Positions 1-9,685 of a stretch of 53,289 nucleotides of DNA are shown piece after piece. The notes under the pieces are model-generated. The model made no database searches, had not been told where the DNA came from, and was given only the letters and a program-made list of their open reading frames with translations. The stretch's first letter is position 1. Each line of letters starts with the position of its first letter. Source of the stretch: Streptosporangiales bacterium (GTDB lineage Bacteria > Actinomycetota > Actinomycetes > Streptosporangiales > WHSR01); assembly GCA_009379995.1 (NCBI GenBank), contig WHSR01000027.1, positions 1-53,289 of the forward strand, given 5' to 3'. The position numbers and the translations under genes are program-made.

Positions 1-91
1 ACGACTTCGCCCGGCGCGACCAGCGCAGCAGCGTCTCCCGCTCCTCCCCCGACAACACCAGCGGCTCTTTCGGGCGGCCACGTCCAGGCAT
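1..91 (-). CDS. IS630-family transposase, N-terminal fragment
   Basis: About 30 codons starting at the ATG at 91-89 read MPGRGRPKEPLVLSGEERET, followed by LLRWSRRAK. This is a typical start of IS630-family transposases, whose N-terminus is a helix-turn-helix DNA-binding region. The catalytic DDE domain would lie outside the window. The other IS copy at 53201 encodes the same peptide. The assignment rests on recognising the N-terminal pattern and on the repeat structure; a full-length protein is not visible. Confidence 0.65.
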   Translation of the reverse strand, partial: MPGRGRPKEPLVLSGEERETLLRWSRRAKS

Positions 92-138
92 GACAGAGAC
101 CGTACATTATCTCGTCGAACTTCAGGCGCAGGACACTA
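1..138 (-). mobile_element. IS630-type insertion sequence, left end (partial copy)
   Basis: Bases 3-139 are the exact reverse complement of 53153-53289, a perfect 137-bp inverted repeat between the two window ends. The segment carries the start of a transposase gene reading out of the window and its upstream tip. On both sides the element tip reads GTGTCCTGCGCC directly after a TA dinucleotide (137-138 here), as expected for IS630/Tc1-type elements that duplicate a TA target. The tip lies 13 bp from the pgl stop codon, so pgl is intact. The rest of the element lies outside the window. Confidence 0.8.
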
Positions 139-151
139 GTTCCGCTGCGTC

Positions 152-931
152 CTACGTGGCGGGGACCGCGCCGATGTCCGGCGGCAGCCGGCTCGCGGCC
201 GCCCGGTCCAGCAGGAAAAGGGTGCGTTGCCGGCCACGGGCCCCCGCGGCGGGTACCTGGATCGGCCCGGCGCCGGACAGGGCGAGGCGGACCGCGGCGG
301 CCTTCTCTTCGCCGGCGGCGATGATCCATACCTCGCGCGCCGCGCCGATTGCGGGCAGAGTGAGGGTCAGTCTGATCGGTGGGGGCTTCGGCGCTCCCCG
401 TACGGCCACCACCGGCCGCTCGTCGTACAGCGCCGGCATGCCCGGGAAGAGCGAGGCCACGTGCGCGTCCGGGCCGATGCCGAGCAGCAGCACGTCGAAC
501 GAGGGGACCGGGGCGTGGTCCTCGGGCTGCGTCGCGGCCCGCAGCGTCTCGGCGTAACGCTCGGCGGCCGCCTCCGGGGTGTCGATACCCGACTCGTCGG
601 ACGCGGGCATGGCGCGAACCCGGACCGGGTCGGCGCCTACGTGGTCGAGCAGGGCGGCGCGGGCGCCCGTCTCGTTGCGGTCCGGGTGGCCCGAGGGCAG
701 GAAGCGTTCGTCACCCCACCAGATGTCGAGGCACCGCCAGTCGACGGCGCCGCGGGCAGGCGCTGCGGCCAGCTCGGCGAGCACGGCGGTGCCGACGCCA
801 CCCCCGGTCAGCACGATCGCGGCGCTCCCTCGGGCGGCCTGAACGTCCACCAGCCTGGTGACCAGCCGCGCCGCGGCGGCCTGGGCGAGCAGCGTCTGAT
901 CGCGGTGAACCAGGACGGTGGGGACGCTCAT
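152..931 (-). CDS. pgl: 6-phosphogluconolactonase
   Basis: 259 residues, usual length for Pgl/DevB. It hydrolyses 6-phosphogluconolactone to 6-phosphogluconate in the cytosol, the second oxidative pentose phosphate step. Visible family motifs are the glycine-rich LTGGGVGTAVLAEL near residue 42, WWGDERFLP near 71 and LLLGIGPDAHVASLFPG near 150, which form the sugar-phosphate site of the NagB/Pgl fold. It is the last gene of the tkt-tal-pgi-zwf-opcA-pgl operon. Its ATG overlaps the opcA stop (ATGA), so translation is probably coupled. An IS630 copy sits 13 bp downstream, so the native terminator may have been displaced. Confidence 0.95.
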   Translation of the reverse strand: MSVPTVLVHRDQTLLAQAAAARLVTRLVDVQAARGSAAIVLTGGGVGTAVLAELAAAPARGAVDWRCLDIWWGDERFLPSGHPDRNETGARAALLDHVGADPVRVRAMPASDESGIDTPEAAAERYAETLRAATQPEDHAPVPSFDVLLLGIGPDAHVASLFPGMPALYDERPVVAVRGAPKPPPIRLTLTLPAIGAAREVWIIAAGEEKAAAVRLALSGAGPIQVPAAGARGRQRTLFLLDRAAASRLPPDIGAVPAT

Positions 932-1863
932 GATCCACTTCTCACCGATTCCGCCCCGGCTGTCAGGTCGTCGGCGGTCCGGCGTACCGTCTCGGCGTAC
1001 ACCTCGTCGGGGTCCAGCCGACGCAGCTCCTCGGCGAGCAGCTCGGACGTGGACCGGCGGTGCAGCGCCACCTGCCGGCCCGGCTGGCCCGGCAGGGACA
1101 GCGTGGCCACCCTGCCGTCCGGGCGGGTGACGGCGATCTCGCCCTTGTCCAGCCCGATCCGTACAGCTGTGATGCCCGGTCCGCGGGAGACGGTGCGCTC
1201 GACCGGCACGCCGAGCCGAAGCCCGAGCCAGGCGGTGAGCATCTCGGCGCTCGGGTTGTGCTTCGCCGCAGCGACCGAGCCTCCGGTGATCTCATCGTGG
1301 GGCCCGTCGAGGGAGGCGGCCAGCAGGCTCCGCCACGGGGTGAGGCGGGTCCAGGAGAGGTCGGTGTCCCCCGGGCGGTATCCCCGTGCGCGCTCGACGA
1401 GGGCGGTCGTCGGCCTACCCGCCGATGCGGCGTCGGTGACCCGCCGCTGCGCCAGCGCGCCCAGCGGGTCCTCGGCCGGCATCGCGGGTGCCTGACCCGG
1501 CCACCAGATCACCACCGGGGTGTCGGGGACCAGCAGCGGCGCGGCCACGGACTCCGGGTGCCCGCCGAGTGGCCCGTACAGCCGCAGCAGCACGGTCTCG
1601 CCCGGTACGGGCTCGCTCACCCGTACCTCGGCATCGAGTCGAGGCGGCCCCTTGGCCCCGCGGGAGATCACGGTCAGTATGCGGCTGGGATGCTCACGGC
1701 CGGCCTCGGTGGCGGCCCGTACGGCGTCGTAGTGTGCCCGCTCGTCCGTGACGATCACCAGGGTGAGCACCATGCCCATGGCCGGGCTGCCCAGCCGGTG
1801 CCTTTCCCTGGTGAGCAGCGCGTTGATCTGGGAGGCAGTCGTGTCGGTGAGGTCAAAGCTCAT
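928..1863 (-). CDS. opcA: Glucose-6-phosphate dehydrogenase assembly protein OpcA
   Basis: 311 residues. It begins MSFDLTDTTASQINALLTRE, the characteristic OpcA opening, followed by SRILTVISRG and PVVIWWPGQAP near residue 130. In actinobacteria and cyanobacteria OpcA is an allosteric/assembly factor for Zwf and has no catalytic role of its own. It starts 12 bp after the zwf stop and overlaps pgl by four bases, so the partners are made from one transcript. No membrane segment or signal peptide is seen. Confidence 0.95.
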   Translation of the reverse strand: MSFDLTDTTASQINALLTRERHRLGSPAMGMVLTLVIVTDERAHYDAVRAATEAGREHPSRILTVISRGAKGPPRLDAEVRVSEPVPGETVLLRLYGPLGGHPESVAAPLLVPDTPVVIWWPGQAPAMPAEDPLGALAQRRVTDAASAGRPTTALVERARGYRPGDTDLSWTRLTPWRSLLAASLDGPHDEITGGSVAAAKHNPSAEMLTAWLGLRLGVPVERTVSRGPGITAVRIGLDKGEIAVTRPDGRVATLSLPGQPGRQVALHRRSTSELLAEELRRLDPDEVYAETVRRTADDLTAGAESVRSGS

Positions 1864-1875
1864 CGGTTCGCCCCA

Positions 1876-3441
1876 TCACAGGCGCCGCCAGACGCGTCCG
1901 TCCAGGGCCATCATCGCCTCCGCCGAGAGAGGACCCCAGGACCCTGCAGGGTACGGGTCCGGGCGGACCCGCTGCTCGGCGGCGCGTCGTGCCCAATGTT
2001 CCTCTATGGGATCGAGGATCGCCCAGGACAGCTCGACCTCCTCCTGCCGGGGGAACAGCGGGGGATCGCCGACGAGCACGTCGAGCATCAGCCGCTCGTA
2101 GGCCTCCGGGCTCGTCTCGGTGAACGATTCGCCGTAGGCGAAGTCCATGGTGACGTCGCGCACCTCCATGGCCGCCCCGGGCACCTTCGAGCCGAACCGT
2201 ACAGTCACGCCCTCGTCCGGCTGGATGCGCATCACCAGCGCATTCTGCCCCAGCTCCGCGGTCTCGGTCGCGTCGAACGGCAGGTGCGGCGCTCGCTGGA
2301 AGATCAACGCCACCTCGGTCACCCGGCGACCGAGCCGCTTGCCGGTCCGCAGGTAGAAGGGCACGCCCGCCCATCGGCGGGTGTCCACCTCCAGGCGAAC
2401 GGCGGCGTAGGTCTCGGTCTGTGAGTCGGGCGCGATTCCCTGCTCGTCGAGGTAGCCGGGCACCTGGACCCCGCCCTGCCACCCGGCGGCGTACTGGCCG
2501 CGCGCGGTGTAGGCATCCAGGTCGGCCGGGAGCCGGATCGCCGACAGCACCTTCTCCTTCTCCGCGCGCAGCGCCCGGGCGTCGAAAGACACCGGCTCCT
2601 CCATCGCGGTGAGCGCGAGGAGCTGGAGCAGGTGGTTTTGCAGGACGTCGCGCGCGGCGCCGATCCCGTCGTAGTAGCCGGCACGCCCGCCGATCCCGAT
2701 GTCCTCGGCCATCGTGATCTGCACGTGGTCGACGTAGCGGCGGTTCCAGACCGGCTCGAACAACGAGTTGGCGAACCTGAGGGCCAGGATGTTCTGGACG
2801 GTCTCCTTACCCAGATAATGGTCGATCCGGAAAACCGACTCCTCCGGGAACACGTCGTGCATCACGGCGTTGAGTTTCCTGGCGCTGGTCAGGTCGTGGC
2901 CGAACGGCTTCTCGACGACTATCCGGCGCCAGGAGTCCCCGACCGGCTCGGACAGGCCGGATCGGCGCAACTGCTGTACGACCCGGGGGAAGAACTTCGG
3001 CGGCACCGAGAGGTAGAAGGCGTGGTTGCCGCCGGTACCGCGGCTCGCGTCCAGCTCCTCGAGGGTCTTGGCCGCCGAGTCGAAGGCCGCGTCGTCGTCG
3101 AACTGCCCGGGAACGAAGCGCACACCCTCGGCGAGCTGGCGCCACACGTCTTCCCGGAACGGGGTCCGCGCGTGCTCCTTCACCGCCTGGTACGTGACCT
3201 GCGCGAAGTCTTCGTGCGCCCAGTCGCGGCGCGCGAACCCGACGAGACCGAAGCTGGGCGGCAGCAGCCCGCGGTTGGCCAGGTCGTACACCGCCGGCAG
3301 CAGCTTTCCCCGGGCGAGATCACCCGTCACGCCGAAGATGACGAGCGCGCAGGGCCCCGCGACCCTGGGCAGCCGTCGGTCCCGGGGATCCCGCAGCGGG
3401 TTCGGTGACCGCTCCGGGCCGGGAACGCTCCTTGGCCGCAT
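1876..3441 (-). CDS. zwf: Glucose-6-phosphate 1-dehydrogenase
   Basis: 521 residues. It oxidises glucose 6-phosphate to 6-phosphogluconolactone, reducing NADP. The dinucleotide motif VIFGVTGDLARGKLLPA is near residue 30, and the signature RIDHYLGKETVQN (catalytic His, substrate Lys) is near 200. I chose the ATG at 3441 because AGGGAGG lies 6 bases upstream inside the pgi 3' end and the family N-terminus fits. The frame stays open further upstream, but that extension overlaps pgi and is not protein-like. The gap to pgi is two bases. The short Arg/Pro-rich lead (RPRSVPGPERSPNPLRDPRDRRLP) is typical of actinobacterial Zwf. Confidence 0.95.
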   Translation of the reverse strand: MRPRSVPGPERSPNPLRDPRDRRLPRVAGPCALVIFGVTGDLARGKLLPAVYDLANRGLLPPSFGLVGFARRDWAHEDFAQVTYQAVKEHARTPFREDVWRQLAEGVRFVPGQFDDDAAFDSAAKTLEELDASRGTGGNHAFYLSVPPKFFPRVVQQLRRSGLSEPVGDSWRRIVVEKPFGHDLTSARKLNAVMHDVFPEESVFRIDHYLGKETVQNILALRFANSLFEPVWNRRYVDHVQITMAEDIGIGGRAGYYDGIGAARDVLQNHLLQLLALTAMEEPVSFDARALRAEKEKVLSAIRLPADLDAYTARGQYAAGWQGGVQVPGYLDEQGIAPDSQTETYAAVRLEVDTRRWAGVPFYLRTGKRLGRRVTEVALIFQRAPHLPFDATETAELGQNALVMRIQPDEGVTVRFGSKVPGAAMEVRDVTMDFAYGESFTETSPEAYERLMLDVLVGDPPLFPRQEEVELSWAILDPIEEHWARRAAEQRVRPDPYPAGSWGPLSAEAMMALDGRVWRRL

Positions 3442-3443
3442 GC

Positions 3444-5087
3444 TCAACCTCCCTGTGCAGCCGCGAGCACCTGCCGAAGGCCCGCCGCACGGTCGCGCAG
3501 GTGCAGCCGGACGACCGGCCGTCCGCGGCCGGCGAGCGCGCCGAGGTCGCCGAGTGCCTGGGCGAGCTGAAGCTGGCCCAGCGTGAACGGCCGGCCGGGT
3601 ATCTCGACGTCGTTCTCGACCGCGCCGGTGACCTGGAGGAACACGCCGCGCTGCGGACCGCCCTTGTGGTACTGCCCGGTCGAATGCAGGAACCGCGGCC
3701 CCCACCCGAACGTCACCGAATGGTCGAGGCGGGCGGCCAGCGCCGGGCGCAGCCGCGCCGCATCGGCGTCGCCGACGCCGTCCAGATACGCCATGACCGC
3801 GAGATACCCCTCGGGCGGAACCGCGCCCATCAGCGACGCGAGGACGCCGGGCAGGTCCTCGGCGCCGCGCAACACCTCCGGATCGGCGTGCACCTCGACA
3901 GCACCGTCGACGAATGCCGGCGCCCCGGCGGGCAGCTCGCCGTCAGCCGAGGACGTGAGCAGGGCGCTGGTGTTGTCCTTGGACTCCTGGACGTTCGGCT
4001 GGTCGAACGGGTTGATGCCGAGCAGCCGGCCGGCGACGGCTGTGGCGTACTCCCAGGCGAGGAACTGCCCGCCGAGCGGCCCGGCGACCGCCGTCCCGGG
4101 AAGGTCGACCGGCGAGCCCACCGCCACCAGATGGGCGTCGGCGGCAGGCGCGAAGCCGGGGGCGTCGGTCCCCTCGACGACGACGGGAAGCAGGCCGCGG
4201 CCCAGCTTGCCGGTCGACTCGGCGAGCAGCTGCTCCGCCCACTCGGCAAAGCCGGCGATGCCCGAGCCGTTGTCGGCGATCACCACCTTGTCCCGTCCGG
4301 CCAGGGCGTTCGCGCCGAGCAGCACACCGAGGGCGAGCGCCGGATTGTCGTGGTCGCGGTACGAACCGAGCGACGGAACGAGCGCCTGTGCCTCGTCGAG
4401 CAGACCCGCGGCGTCCACCCCGGCCAGCGCGCTCGGTACCAGGCCGAACGCGCTGAGCGCCGAGTAGCGCCCGCCGACGTTCGGGTCGGCCAGGAACACC
4501 GCGCGGGCGCCGTGCTCCTCGCCGATCCGGTGCAGCGGCGAACCCGGATCGGTGACGATGACGAAACGACCCCCGATCTCCTCGTCGGACAGGCCGGCGT
4601 CCCGGAACGCCGCGGAGAACACCCGGCGGTGGCTTTCGGTCTCGATGGTGGTGCCGCTCTTGCTGGACACCACGACCACCGTGCGGTCCAGCCGGTCGAG
4701 GCCGCGCCGGACCTGGTGGGGATCGGTGGTGTCGAGCACCGTGAGCGGTGCGCCGGCGGTCCGGGTGATGACCTCCGGCGCGAGCGACGAGCCGCCCATG
4801 CCGGACAGCACAACCCTGTCGAGCCCTTCGGCCGCCAGCTGCCCGCGTAGCTCCGCCAGGCGGGGCAGTAGGTCCCGGGACGATGCCGGCAGCCGTAGCC
4901 AGGCCAGTCGGATCGCCGCCTCGGGCTCGGCCTCCGCGCCCCACAGCGTGGGATCAGCGGCCGCCAGCCGCTCGTGCACCCGATCGGCCAGCGTTCGCCG
5001 CCACGGGTCGCCGGACGCGCCGAGCAGCTCATCTCCAGCGGTGCGTACGGTGATGCCGCCGGCCGTTGCCGACTCGACAGCCGTCAC
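3444..5087 (-). CDS. pgi: Glucose-6-phosphate isomerase
   Basis: 547 residues from the GTG at 5087. It interconverts glucose 6-phosphate and fructose 6-phosphate. SIS-domain motifs are [13 protein letters not shown] near 100, [15 protein letters not shown] near 145 and [19 protein letters not shown] near 200. The GTG start overlaps the tal stop as GTGA and has GAGAGG about 5 bases upstream. An in-frame ATG at 5135 would extend 16 residues into tal and is less likely. This is the actinobacterial Pgi variety often found between tal and zwf. It links the pentose phosphate operon to glycolysis and lets carbon recycle through the oxidative branch. Confidence 0.92.
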   Translation of the reverse strand: MTAVESATAGGITVRTAGDELLGASGDPWRRTLADRVHERLAAADPTLWGAEAEPEAAIRLAWLRLPASSRDLLPRLAELRGQLAAEGLDRVVLSGMGGSSLAPEVITRTAGAPLTVLDTTDPHQVRRGLDRLDRTVVVVSSKSGTTIETESHRRVFSAAFRDAGLSDEEIGGRFVIVTDPGSPLHRIGEEHGARAVFLADPNVGGRYSALSAFGLVPSALAGVDAAGLLDEAQALVPSLGSYRDHDNPALALGVLLGANALAGRDKVVIADNGSGIAGFAEWAEQLLAESTGKLGRGLLPVVVEGTDAPGFAPAADAHLVAVGSPVDLPGTAVAGPLGGQFLAWEYATAVAGRLLGINPFDQPNVQESKDNTSALLTSSADGELPAGAPAFVDGAVEVHADPEVLRGAEDLPGVLASLMGAVPPEGYLAVMAYLDGVGDADAARLRPALAARLDHSVTFGWGPRFLHSTGQYHKGGPQRGVFLQVTGAVENDVEIPGRPFTLGQLQLAQALGDLGALAGRGRPVVRLHLRDRAAGLRQVLAAAQGG

Positions 5088-6190
5088 CGCGACCTCTCGA
5101 GCTCGCCGCGGACGGTCTGCAGCAGCTCGTTCCACGATGCGGCGAACTTGTCGACGCCCTCCTCCTCGAGCACCCGCACGACGTCGTCGTAGTCGATACC
5201 TACCTCGCCGAGGGCGGCAAGGTCGGCGCTGGCCTGCTCGTAGCGGCCACGGACGGTGTCACCGCTGACCGCCGCGTGGTCGGCGACGGCGTTCAGGGTC
5301 GGCTCCGGCATCGTGTTGACCACACCCGGGGCGATCAACTCGTCGACGTAGAAGGTGTCGGAGTAGGCGGGGTCCTTCGTGCCGGTGGAGGCCCACAGCG
5401 GACGCTGCGGCCGGGCGCCGAGCTGCCGCAGGGCGGCCCAGCGGTCGGTGCCGAACTTCTCCTCGTGCAGCTCGTAGGCCAGCCGGGCGTTGGCGATCGC
5501 TGCCCTGCCGCGCAGCGCCTTGGCCTCGTCGGTGCCGATCTTGTCGAGCCGCTTGTCCACCTCGGTGTCCACCCGGCTCACGAAGAACGAGGCCACCGAG
5601 GCGATCGTGGACAGGTCGCGGCCGGCCGCGCGGGCGCGCTCCAGGCCCTCGAAGAAGGCGTCGATCACCCCGCCGTACCGCTTCAGGGAAAAGATCAATG
5701 TCACGTTGACGCTGAGGCCCTCGGCGAGGCACTGGCTGATCGCCGGCAGACCCTCGACCGTCGCCGGGATCTTGATGAACAGGTTCGGCCGGTCGACGAG
5801 CCACCACAGCGCGCGGGCCTCGGCGATCGTCTTCTCGGTGTCGCGGGCGATGCGGGGGTCCACCTCGAGCGAGACGCGGCCGTCGACGCCGCCGGTGGCG
5901 TCGTATACCGGCCGCAGCACGTCACAGGCCCACCGGATGTCGTAGGTGGTGACCATCCGCGCCGCCTCTTCGAGGCTCACCCCGCGTACCGCGAGATCAC
6001 GGGTCTGGTCGTCGTACGCGGAGCCCTGGCTCAGCGCCTTGGCGAAGATCGTCGGATTCGAGGTGACGCCGACCAGGCTCTTGTCCCGGACGAGCGCCTC
6101 CAGTTGGCCGGTCATCAGCCGATCCCGGCTGATGTCGTCGAGCCAGACCGCGACGCCCTCCGCGGAGAGCCGGCCCAGCAGGTCCGTCAT
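5084..6190 (-). CDS. tal: Transaldolase
   Basis: 368 residues. It transfers dihydroxyacetone units between sedoheptulose 7-phosphate and glyceraldehyde 3-phosphate in the non-oxidative branch. Motifs are [13 protein letters not shown] near residue 41 and NLFIKIPAT near 136, whose lysine forms the Schiff base. [20 protein letters not shown] near 160 is also conserved. The length matches the long actinobacterial Tal type. It follows tkt by 22 bp and overlaps pgi by four bases. Confidence 0.95.
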   Translation of the reverse strand: MTDLLGRLSAEGVAVWLDDISRDRLMTGQLEALVRDKSLVGVTSNPTIFAKALSQGSAYDDQTRDLAVRGVSLEEAARMVTTYDIRWACDVLRPVYDATGGVDGRVSLEVDPRIARDTEKTIAEARALWWLVDRPNLFIKIPATVEGLPAISQCLAEGLSVNVTLIFSLKRYGGVIDAFFEGLERARAAGRDLSTIASVASFFVSRVDTEVDKRLDKIGTDEAKALRGRAAIANARLAYELHEEKFGTDRWAALRQLGARPQRPLWASTGTKDPAYSDTFYVDELIAPGVVNTMPEPTLNAVADHAAVSGDTVRGRYEQASADLAALGEVGIDYDDVVRVLEEEGVDKFAASWNELLQTVRGELERSR

Positions 6191-6212
6191 GGAATGTCCC
6201 TCCTGCCAAATC

Positions 6213-8333
6213 TCAACTACCGGTGGTGTACCCGGTAGGGCCGCCGACCCTCGCCAGGCTGGTACGCGCCGCCGCCACGATCCGCTCCGGGGTGAGGCCG
6301 AACTTCTCGTACAGCACCTGGTACGGCGCGGACGCGCCGAAGTGTTGGATGCTCACGCTCTCGCCGTGGTCGCCGACGAACTCGCGCCACCCTTGGGCGA
6401 TGCCGGCCTCGACGGAGACCCGCGCCCGCACCCCCTGGGGCAGGACATCCTCCTGGTAGTCCGGCGGCTGCGCGCGGAACCACTCGACGCACGGCATCGA
6501 CACCACCCGGGTCGGCGTGCCCGAGCGCTCCAGCAGTTCGCGGGCCTCCAGCGCGATCGCGACCTCGCTGCCGGTGGCGACGACGATCACGTCGGGTCGT
6601 CGCCCACCCGCCCGACCGCCGGCGGCCTCCGCGAGCACGTACCCGCCCCTGGCGACCTCATCGGCACGGTCGGACGTCCCCTCGAGGACCGGCACACCCT
6701 GTCGGGTGAGGCACAGGCCAGCCGGCCGGTCGGAGTGCCCCAGGATCGCCCGCCAGGCGGCGGCGGTCTCGTTCGCGTCCGCCGGCCGGACCACGTCCAG
6801 GCCGGGGATCGCGCGGAGCGCCGACAGGTGCTCGACCGGCTGGTGGGTTGGGCCGTCCTCGCCGAGACCTATCGAGTCGTGTGTCCATACGTAGATGACC
6901 GGGAGGCCCATCATCGCCGCGAGCCGGACGGACGGGCGCATGTAGTCGCTGAAGACGAGGAACGTTCCCCCGTACGGCCTCGTTCCGCCGTGCAGCGCCA
7001 CACCGTTGAGCACGGCGCCCATGGCGTGCTCGCGCACGCCGAAGTGAACGTAGCGCCCGTACGGGTGTGCGCCGTCCGCGCTGGACTCGAAGGGCAGGAA
7101 CGGCCGCTCGCCCTTGATCGTGGTGTTGTTGGAGCCGGTGAGGTCGGCCGACCCGCCCCACAGCTCGGGCAGCACCTGGCCGATAGCGGTCAACACCTCG
7201 CCGGATGCCTTGCGGGTGGCGACCGACGCGCCTACCTGAAACCGCGACGCCACCGTCTCCCATGCCGCCTCCCAGCCCTCGGGCAGCCGGCGGGCGGAGA
7301 TCCGGTCGTATTCGGCCGCCCGTTCGGGGTTGGCCCGCCGCCACGCGGTGAACGACCTGTCCCACTCCTCGTGCAGCGCTCGCCCACGGCCGACGACCTC
7401 CCTGGCGCGGGCGAGTACGTCGTCGGGGACATCGAAGGTCTTGTCTGGGTCAAACCCGAGGATCCGCTTGGTCGCCGCGACCTCGGCGGAGCCGAGCGGG
7501 GCACCGTGCGCCGGGCCGGTGTTCTGCGCGTGCGGCGCGGGGTACGCGATGACCGAAGACATCGCGATGATCGACGGTCGGTCGGTCTCGTCCCTGGCGG
7601 CCACGAGCGCCTTGTTGATCGTCTCGAGGTCCTCCGAGTCCTCCACGCGCTGGGTGTGCCACCCGTACGCCTCGTATCGCCGCAGGACGTCCTCGCTGAA
7701 CGCGACGTTGGTGTTGCCGTCGATCGAGATGCGGTTGTCGTCGTACAGAACTACGAGGTTGCCGAGGCGCTGATGTCCGGCGAGCGAGGCGGCCTCGTGT
7801 CCGACGCCCTCCTCCATGTCGCCGTCGGAGGCGAACACCCAGATCGTGTGGTCGAACGGACTCGTGCCCGGCGGGCCGTCGGGGTCGAAGAGGCCGCGCT
7901 CCCGACGCGCGGCCATCGCCATGCCTACCGCGTTGCCGAGCCCTTGCCCGAGCGGGCCGGTGGTGGTTTCCACCCCCGCGGTGTGGCCGTACTCGGGGTG
8001 TCCGGGGGTCAGGCTGCCCCACTGGCGGTAGCCCCTGAGGTCGTCGACGGTCAGCCCGTAGCCGGAAAGGAACAGCTGGATGTAGAGGGTCAGGCTGGAG
8101 TGACCACACGACAGCACGAAGCGGTCCCGCCCCGGCCAGTGCGGGTCGCTCGGATCGTGCCGGAGCACGCGCTGAAACAGCACGTACGCGGCGGGGGCCA
8201 GGCTCATGGCCGTGCCCGGGTGCCCGGAGCCCGCTTCCTCGACCGCGTCCATGGCCAAGACCCGGATCACGTCGACGGCTTGCCTGTCGGGGTCACCCCG
8301 GCGAAGGGACGGTTCGTTCGTATGCATGCCCAC
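6213..8333 (-). CDS. tkt: Transketolase
   Basis: 706 residues. A thiamine-diphosphate enzyme moving two-carbon units between pentose and hexose phosphates. Visible are [19 protein letters not shown] near residue 33, the ThDP motif beginning [20 protein letters not shown] near 160, and the pyrimidine-domain segment [16 protein letters not shown] near 435. I used the GTG at 8333, with GAGAGGAG about 11 bases upstream; an ATG at 8327 is nearly equivalent. It is the first gene of the operon, so the promoter must lie in the divergent spacer shared with ctaB. Confidence 0.95.
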   Translation of the reverse strand: MGMHTNEPSLRRGDPDRQAVDVIRVLAMDAVEEAGSGHPGTAMSLAPAAYVLFQRVLRHDPSDPHWPGRDRFVLSCGHSSLTLYIQLFLSGYGLTVDDLRGYRQWGSLTPGHPEYGHTAGVETTTGPLGQGLGNAVGMAMAARRERGLFDPDGPPGTSPFDHTIWVFASDGDMEEGVGHEAASLAGHQRLGNLVVLYDDNRISIDGNTNVAFSEDVLRRYEAYGWHTQRVEDSEDLETINKALVAARDETDRPSIIAMSSVIAYPAPHAQNTGPAHGAPLGSAEVAATKRILGFDPDKTFDVPDDVLARAREVVGRGRALHEEWDRSFTAWRRANPERAAEYDRISARRLPEGWEAAWETVASRFQVGASVATRKASGEVLTAIGQVLPELWGGSADLTGSNNTTIKGERPFLPFESSADGAHPYGRYVHFGVREHAMGAVLNGVALHGGTRPYGGTFLVFSDYMRPSVRLAAMMGLPVIYVWTHDSIGLGEDGPTHQPVEHLSALRAIPGLDVVRPADANETAAAWRAILGHSDRPAGLCLTRQGVPVLEGTSDRADEVARGGYVLAEAAGGRAGGRRPDVIVVATGSEVAIALEARELLERSGTPTRVVSMPCVEWFRAQPPDYQEDVLPQGVRARVSVEAGIAQGWREFVGDHGESVSIQHFGASAPYQVLYEKFGLTPERIVAAARTSLARVGGPTGYTTGS

Positions 8334-8651
8334 CCGACGTCAGACTCCTCTCCGGGTTAGGACAGAGAATGCGGACAGGACTCCAGGACCCGCGCGACCT
8401 TTACGGTCCCCTCCTACCTTGCCCTAACCACGCCGCGCGGGCCCGCCATTCCGATGGTGCTGGGCGGGGGTGGGTGGGTGAGTGAGTGGGCGAAGGGTGG
8501 ACCCGGTGACGGTATGCGGCGTGTCACCCACTACTGTGAGTCGTACGAAATTCCGCATGATCGTGCCGGGCGGTCTGGCGCGGTGATCTGCTCTCCGAGG
8601 CTTTGCGCGTGACCTACTTTGTCGACGTCTTCGTGTCTTCGTGGATACGCC
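8334..8651. other. Divergent promoter spacer between tkt and ctaB
   Basis: About 318 bases without a gene between divergent tkt and ctaB. It must hold the promoters of the pentose phosphate operon and of the ctaB unit. I could not assign -35/-10 boxes with confidence. It contains a G-run tract on the plus strand at 8462-8478, described separately. No RNA gene or repeat was recognised. Confidence 0.5.
8462..8478 (+). other. Potential G-quadruplex tract in the tkt/ctaB spacer
   Basis: Four runs of at least three G separated by single bases (GGG-C-GGGGG-T-GGG-T-GGG) fit the canonical intramolecular G-quadruplex pattern with very short loops. They are followed by a GAGTGAGTGGG tract. It lies in the only non-coding spacer available for both divergent promoters. 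A regulatory role is inference only. Confidence 0.4.
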
Positions 8652-9614
8652 GTGACGGCATTGGCTGATCGCCAGCATCCGACCGCGGAGGGGGAGAGTA
8701 ACCGTGCGCGCGGTGCGCGTCCCCCGGTAGGCGCGCTGAGTACGTTCCGCGCCTACGTGGCCCTCACCAAGCCCCGCATCATCGAGCTGCTGCTGATCAC
8801 CACGCTTCCGGTGATGTTCCTCGCGGCGCAGGGGTTGCCGCCGCTGTGGACGGTTGTCGCGACGCTGTTCGGCGGCACCCTGTCGGCCGGCAGCGCGAAC
8901 GCCCTCAACTGCTACATCGACCGTGACATCGACGCGCGGATGCGGCGCACCCGCAAGCGCCCGCTCGCCACCGCCTCGGTGACGCCGCGCGATGCGCTGA
9001 TCTTCGGCATCGTGCTCGGCGTGGTGTCGACGGTATGGCTGGTCATCACCGTCAACGTGTTGGCTGCCGGATTGACGCTGGCGGCCAATCTCTTCTACGT
9101 ATTCGTCTACTCGATGCTGCTCAAGCGCCGTACCGCGCAGAACATCGTGTGGGGCGGCATCGCCGGCTGCATGCCGGTCCTGGTCGGGTGGGCGGCCGTC
9201 ACCGGTCGCCTGGCTTGGGCGCCGCTGGTGCTGTTCGGCGTGGTGTTCTTCTGGACCCCGCCGCATTCCTGGACCCTCGCGATGCGGTTCCGTGACGACT
9301 ATGCCGCCGCCGAGGTCCCGATGCTCCCGGTGGTCGCCGGGGAGCGCAAGGTCGCGATCGAAATCGTGCTCTACACCTGGGCCATGGTCGGCTGTTCGCT
9401 GCTGCTCTGGCCGGTGGCCGGCACCGGTCTGTTCTATCCGCTCGCCGCCGCCGTACTGGGCGGGTGTTGCCTGGTGGAGGCGCATCGACTTTTCGGACGG
9501 GTTCGCGCCGGAATCACCGGTCCCGCGCTCAAGCCGATGCGGTTCTTCCACCTGTCCAACACCTATCTCGCGCTGCTCTTCGCTGCGGTAGCACTCGATC
9601 CGCTGTTGCACTGA
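8652..9614 (+). CDS. ctaB: Protoheme IX farnesyltransferase (heme O synthase)
   Basis: 320 residues from the GTG at 8652. A multi-pass membrane prenyltransferase that adds the farnesyl tail to heme B, giving heme O for the aa3 oxidase. The UbiA-type motif [20 protein letters not shown] near residue 90 holds the Mg/diphosphate aspartates; the second motif [14 protein letters not shown] is near 215. Several hydrophobic helices follow. A TTG at 8619 is in frame but gives an unlikely Ser-rich lead; no clear RBS decides the start. Heme A synthase ctaA is at 14.5-15.5 kb, so both heme A enzymes are nearby but not co-transcribed. Confidence 0.92.
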   Translation: MTALADRQHPTAEGESNRARGARPPVGALSTFRAYVALTKPRIIELLLITTLPVMFLAAQGLPPLWTVVATLFGGTLSAGSANALNCYIDRDIDARMRRTRKRPLATASVTPRDALIFGIVLGVVSTVWLVITVNVLAAGLTLAANLFYVFVYSMLLKRRTAQNIVWGGIAGCMPVLVGWAAVTGRLAWAPLVLFGVVFFWTPPHSWTLAMRFRDDYAAAEVPMLPVVAGERKVAIEIVLYTWAMVGCSLLLWPVAGTGLFYPLAAAVLGGCCLVEAHRLFGRVRAGITGPALKPMRFFHLSNTYLALLFAAVALDPLLH

Positions 9615-9685
9615 GGCGGCCTTGCCGAAGCGCGCCTACTAGGGCGTACTGTCCGTAGTGGGCGACCGTTGGCTACCCTCGCGCC

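Noticed and set aside
5946..8360. 804-codon open frame on the plus strand
   Set aside because: It is antisense to transketolase, has no RBS and no family resemblance; long antisense frames are expected at this GC content.
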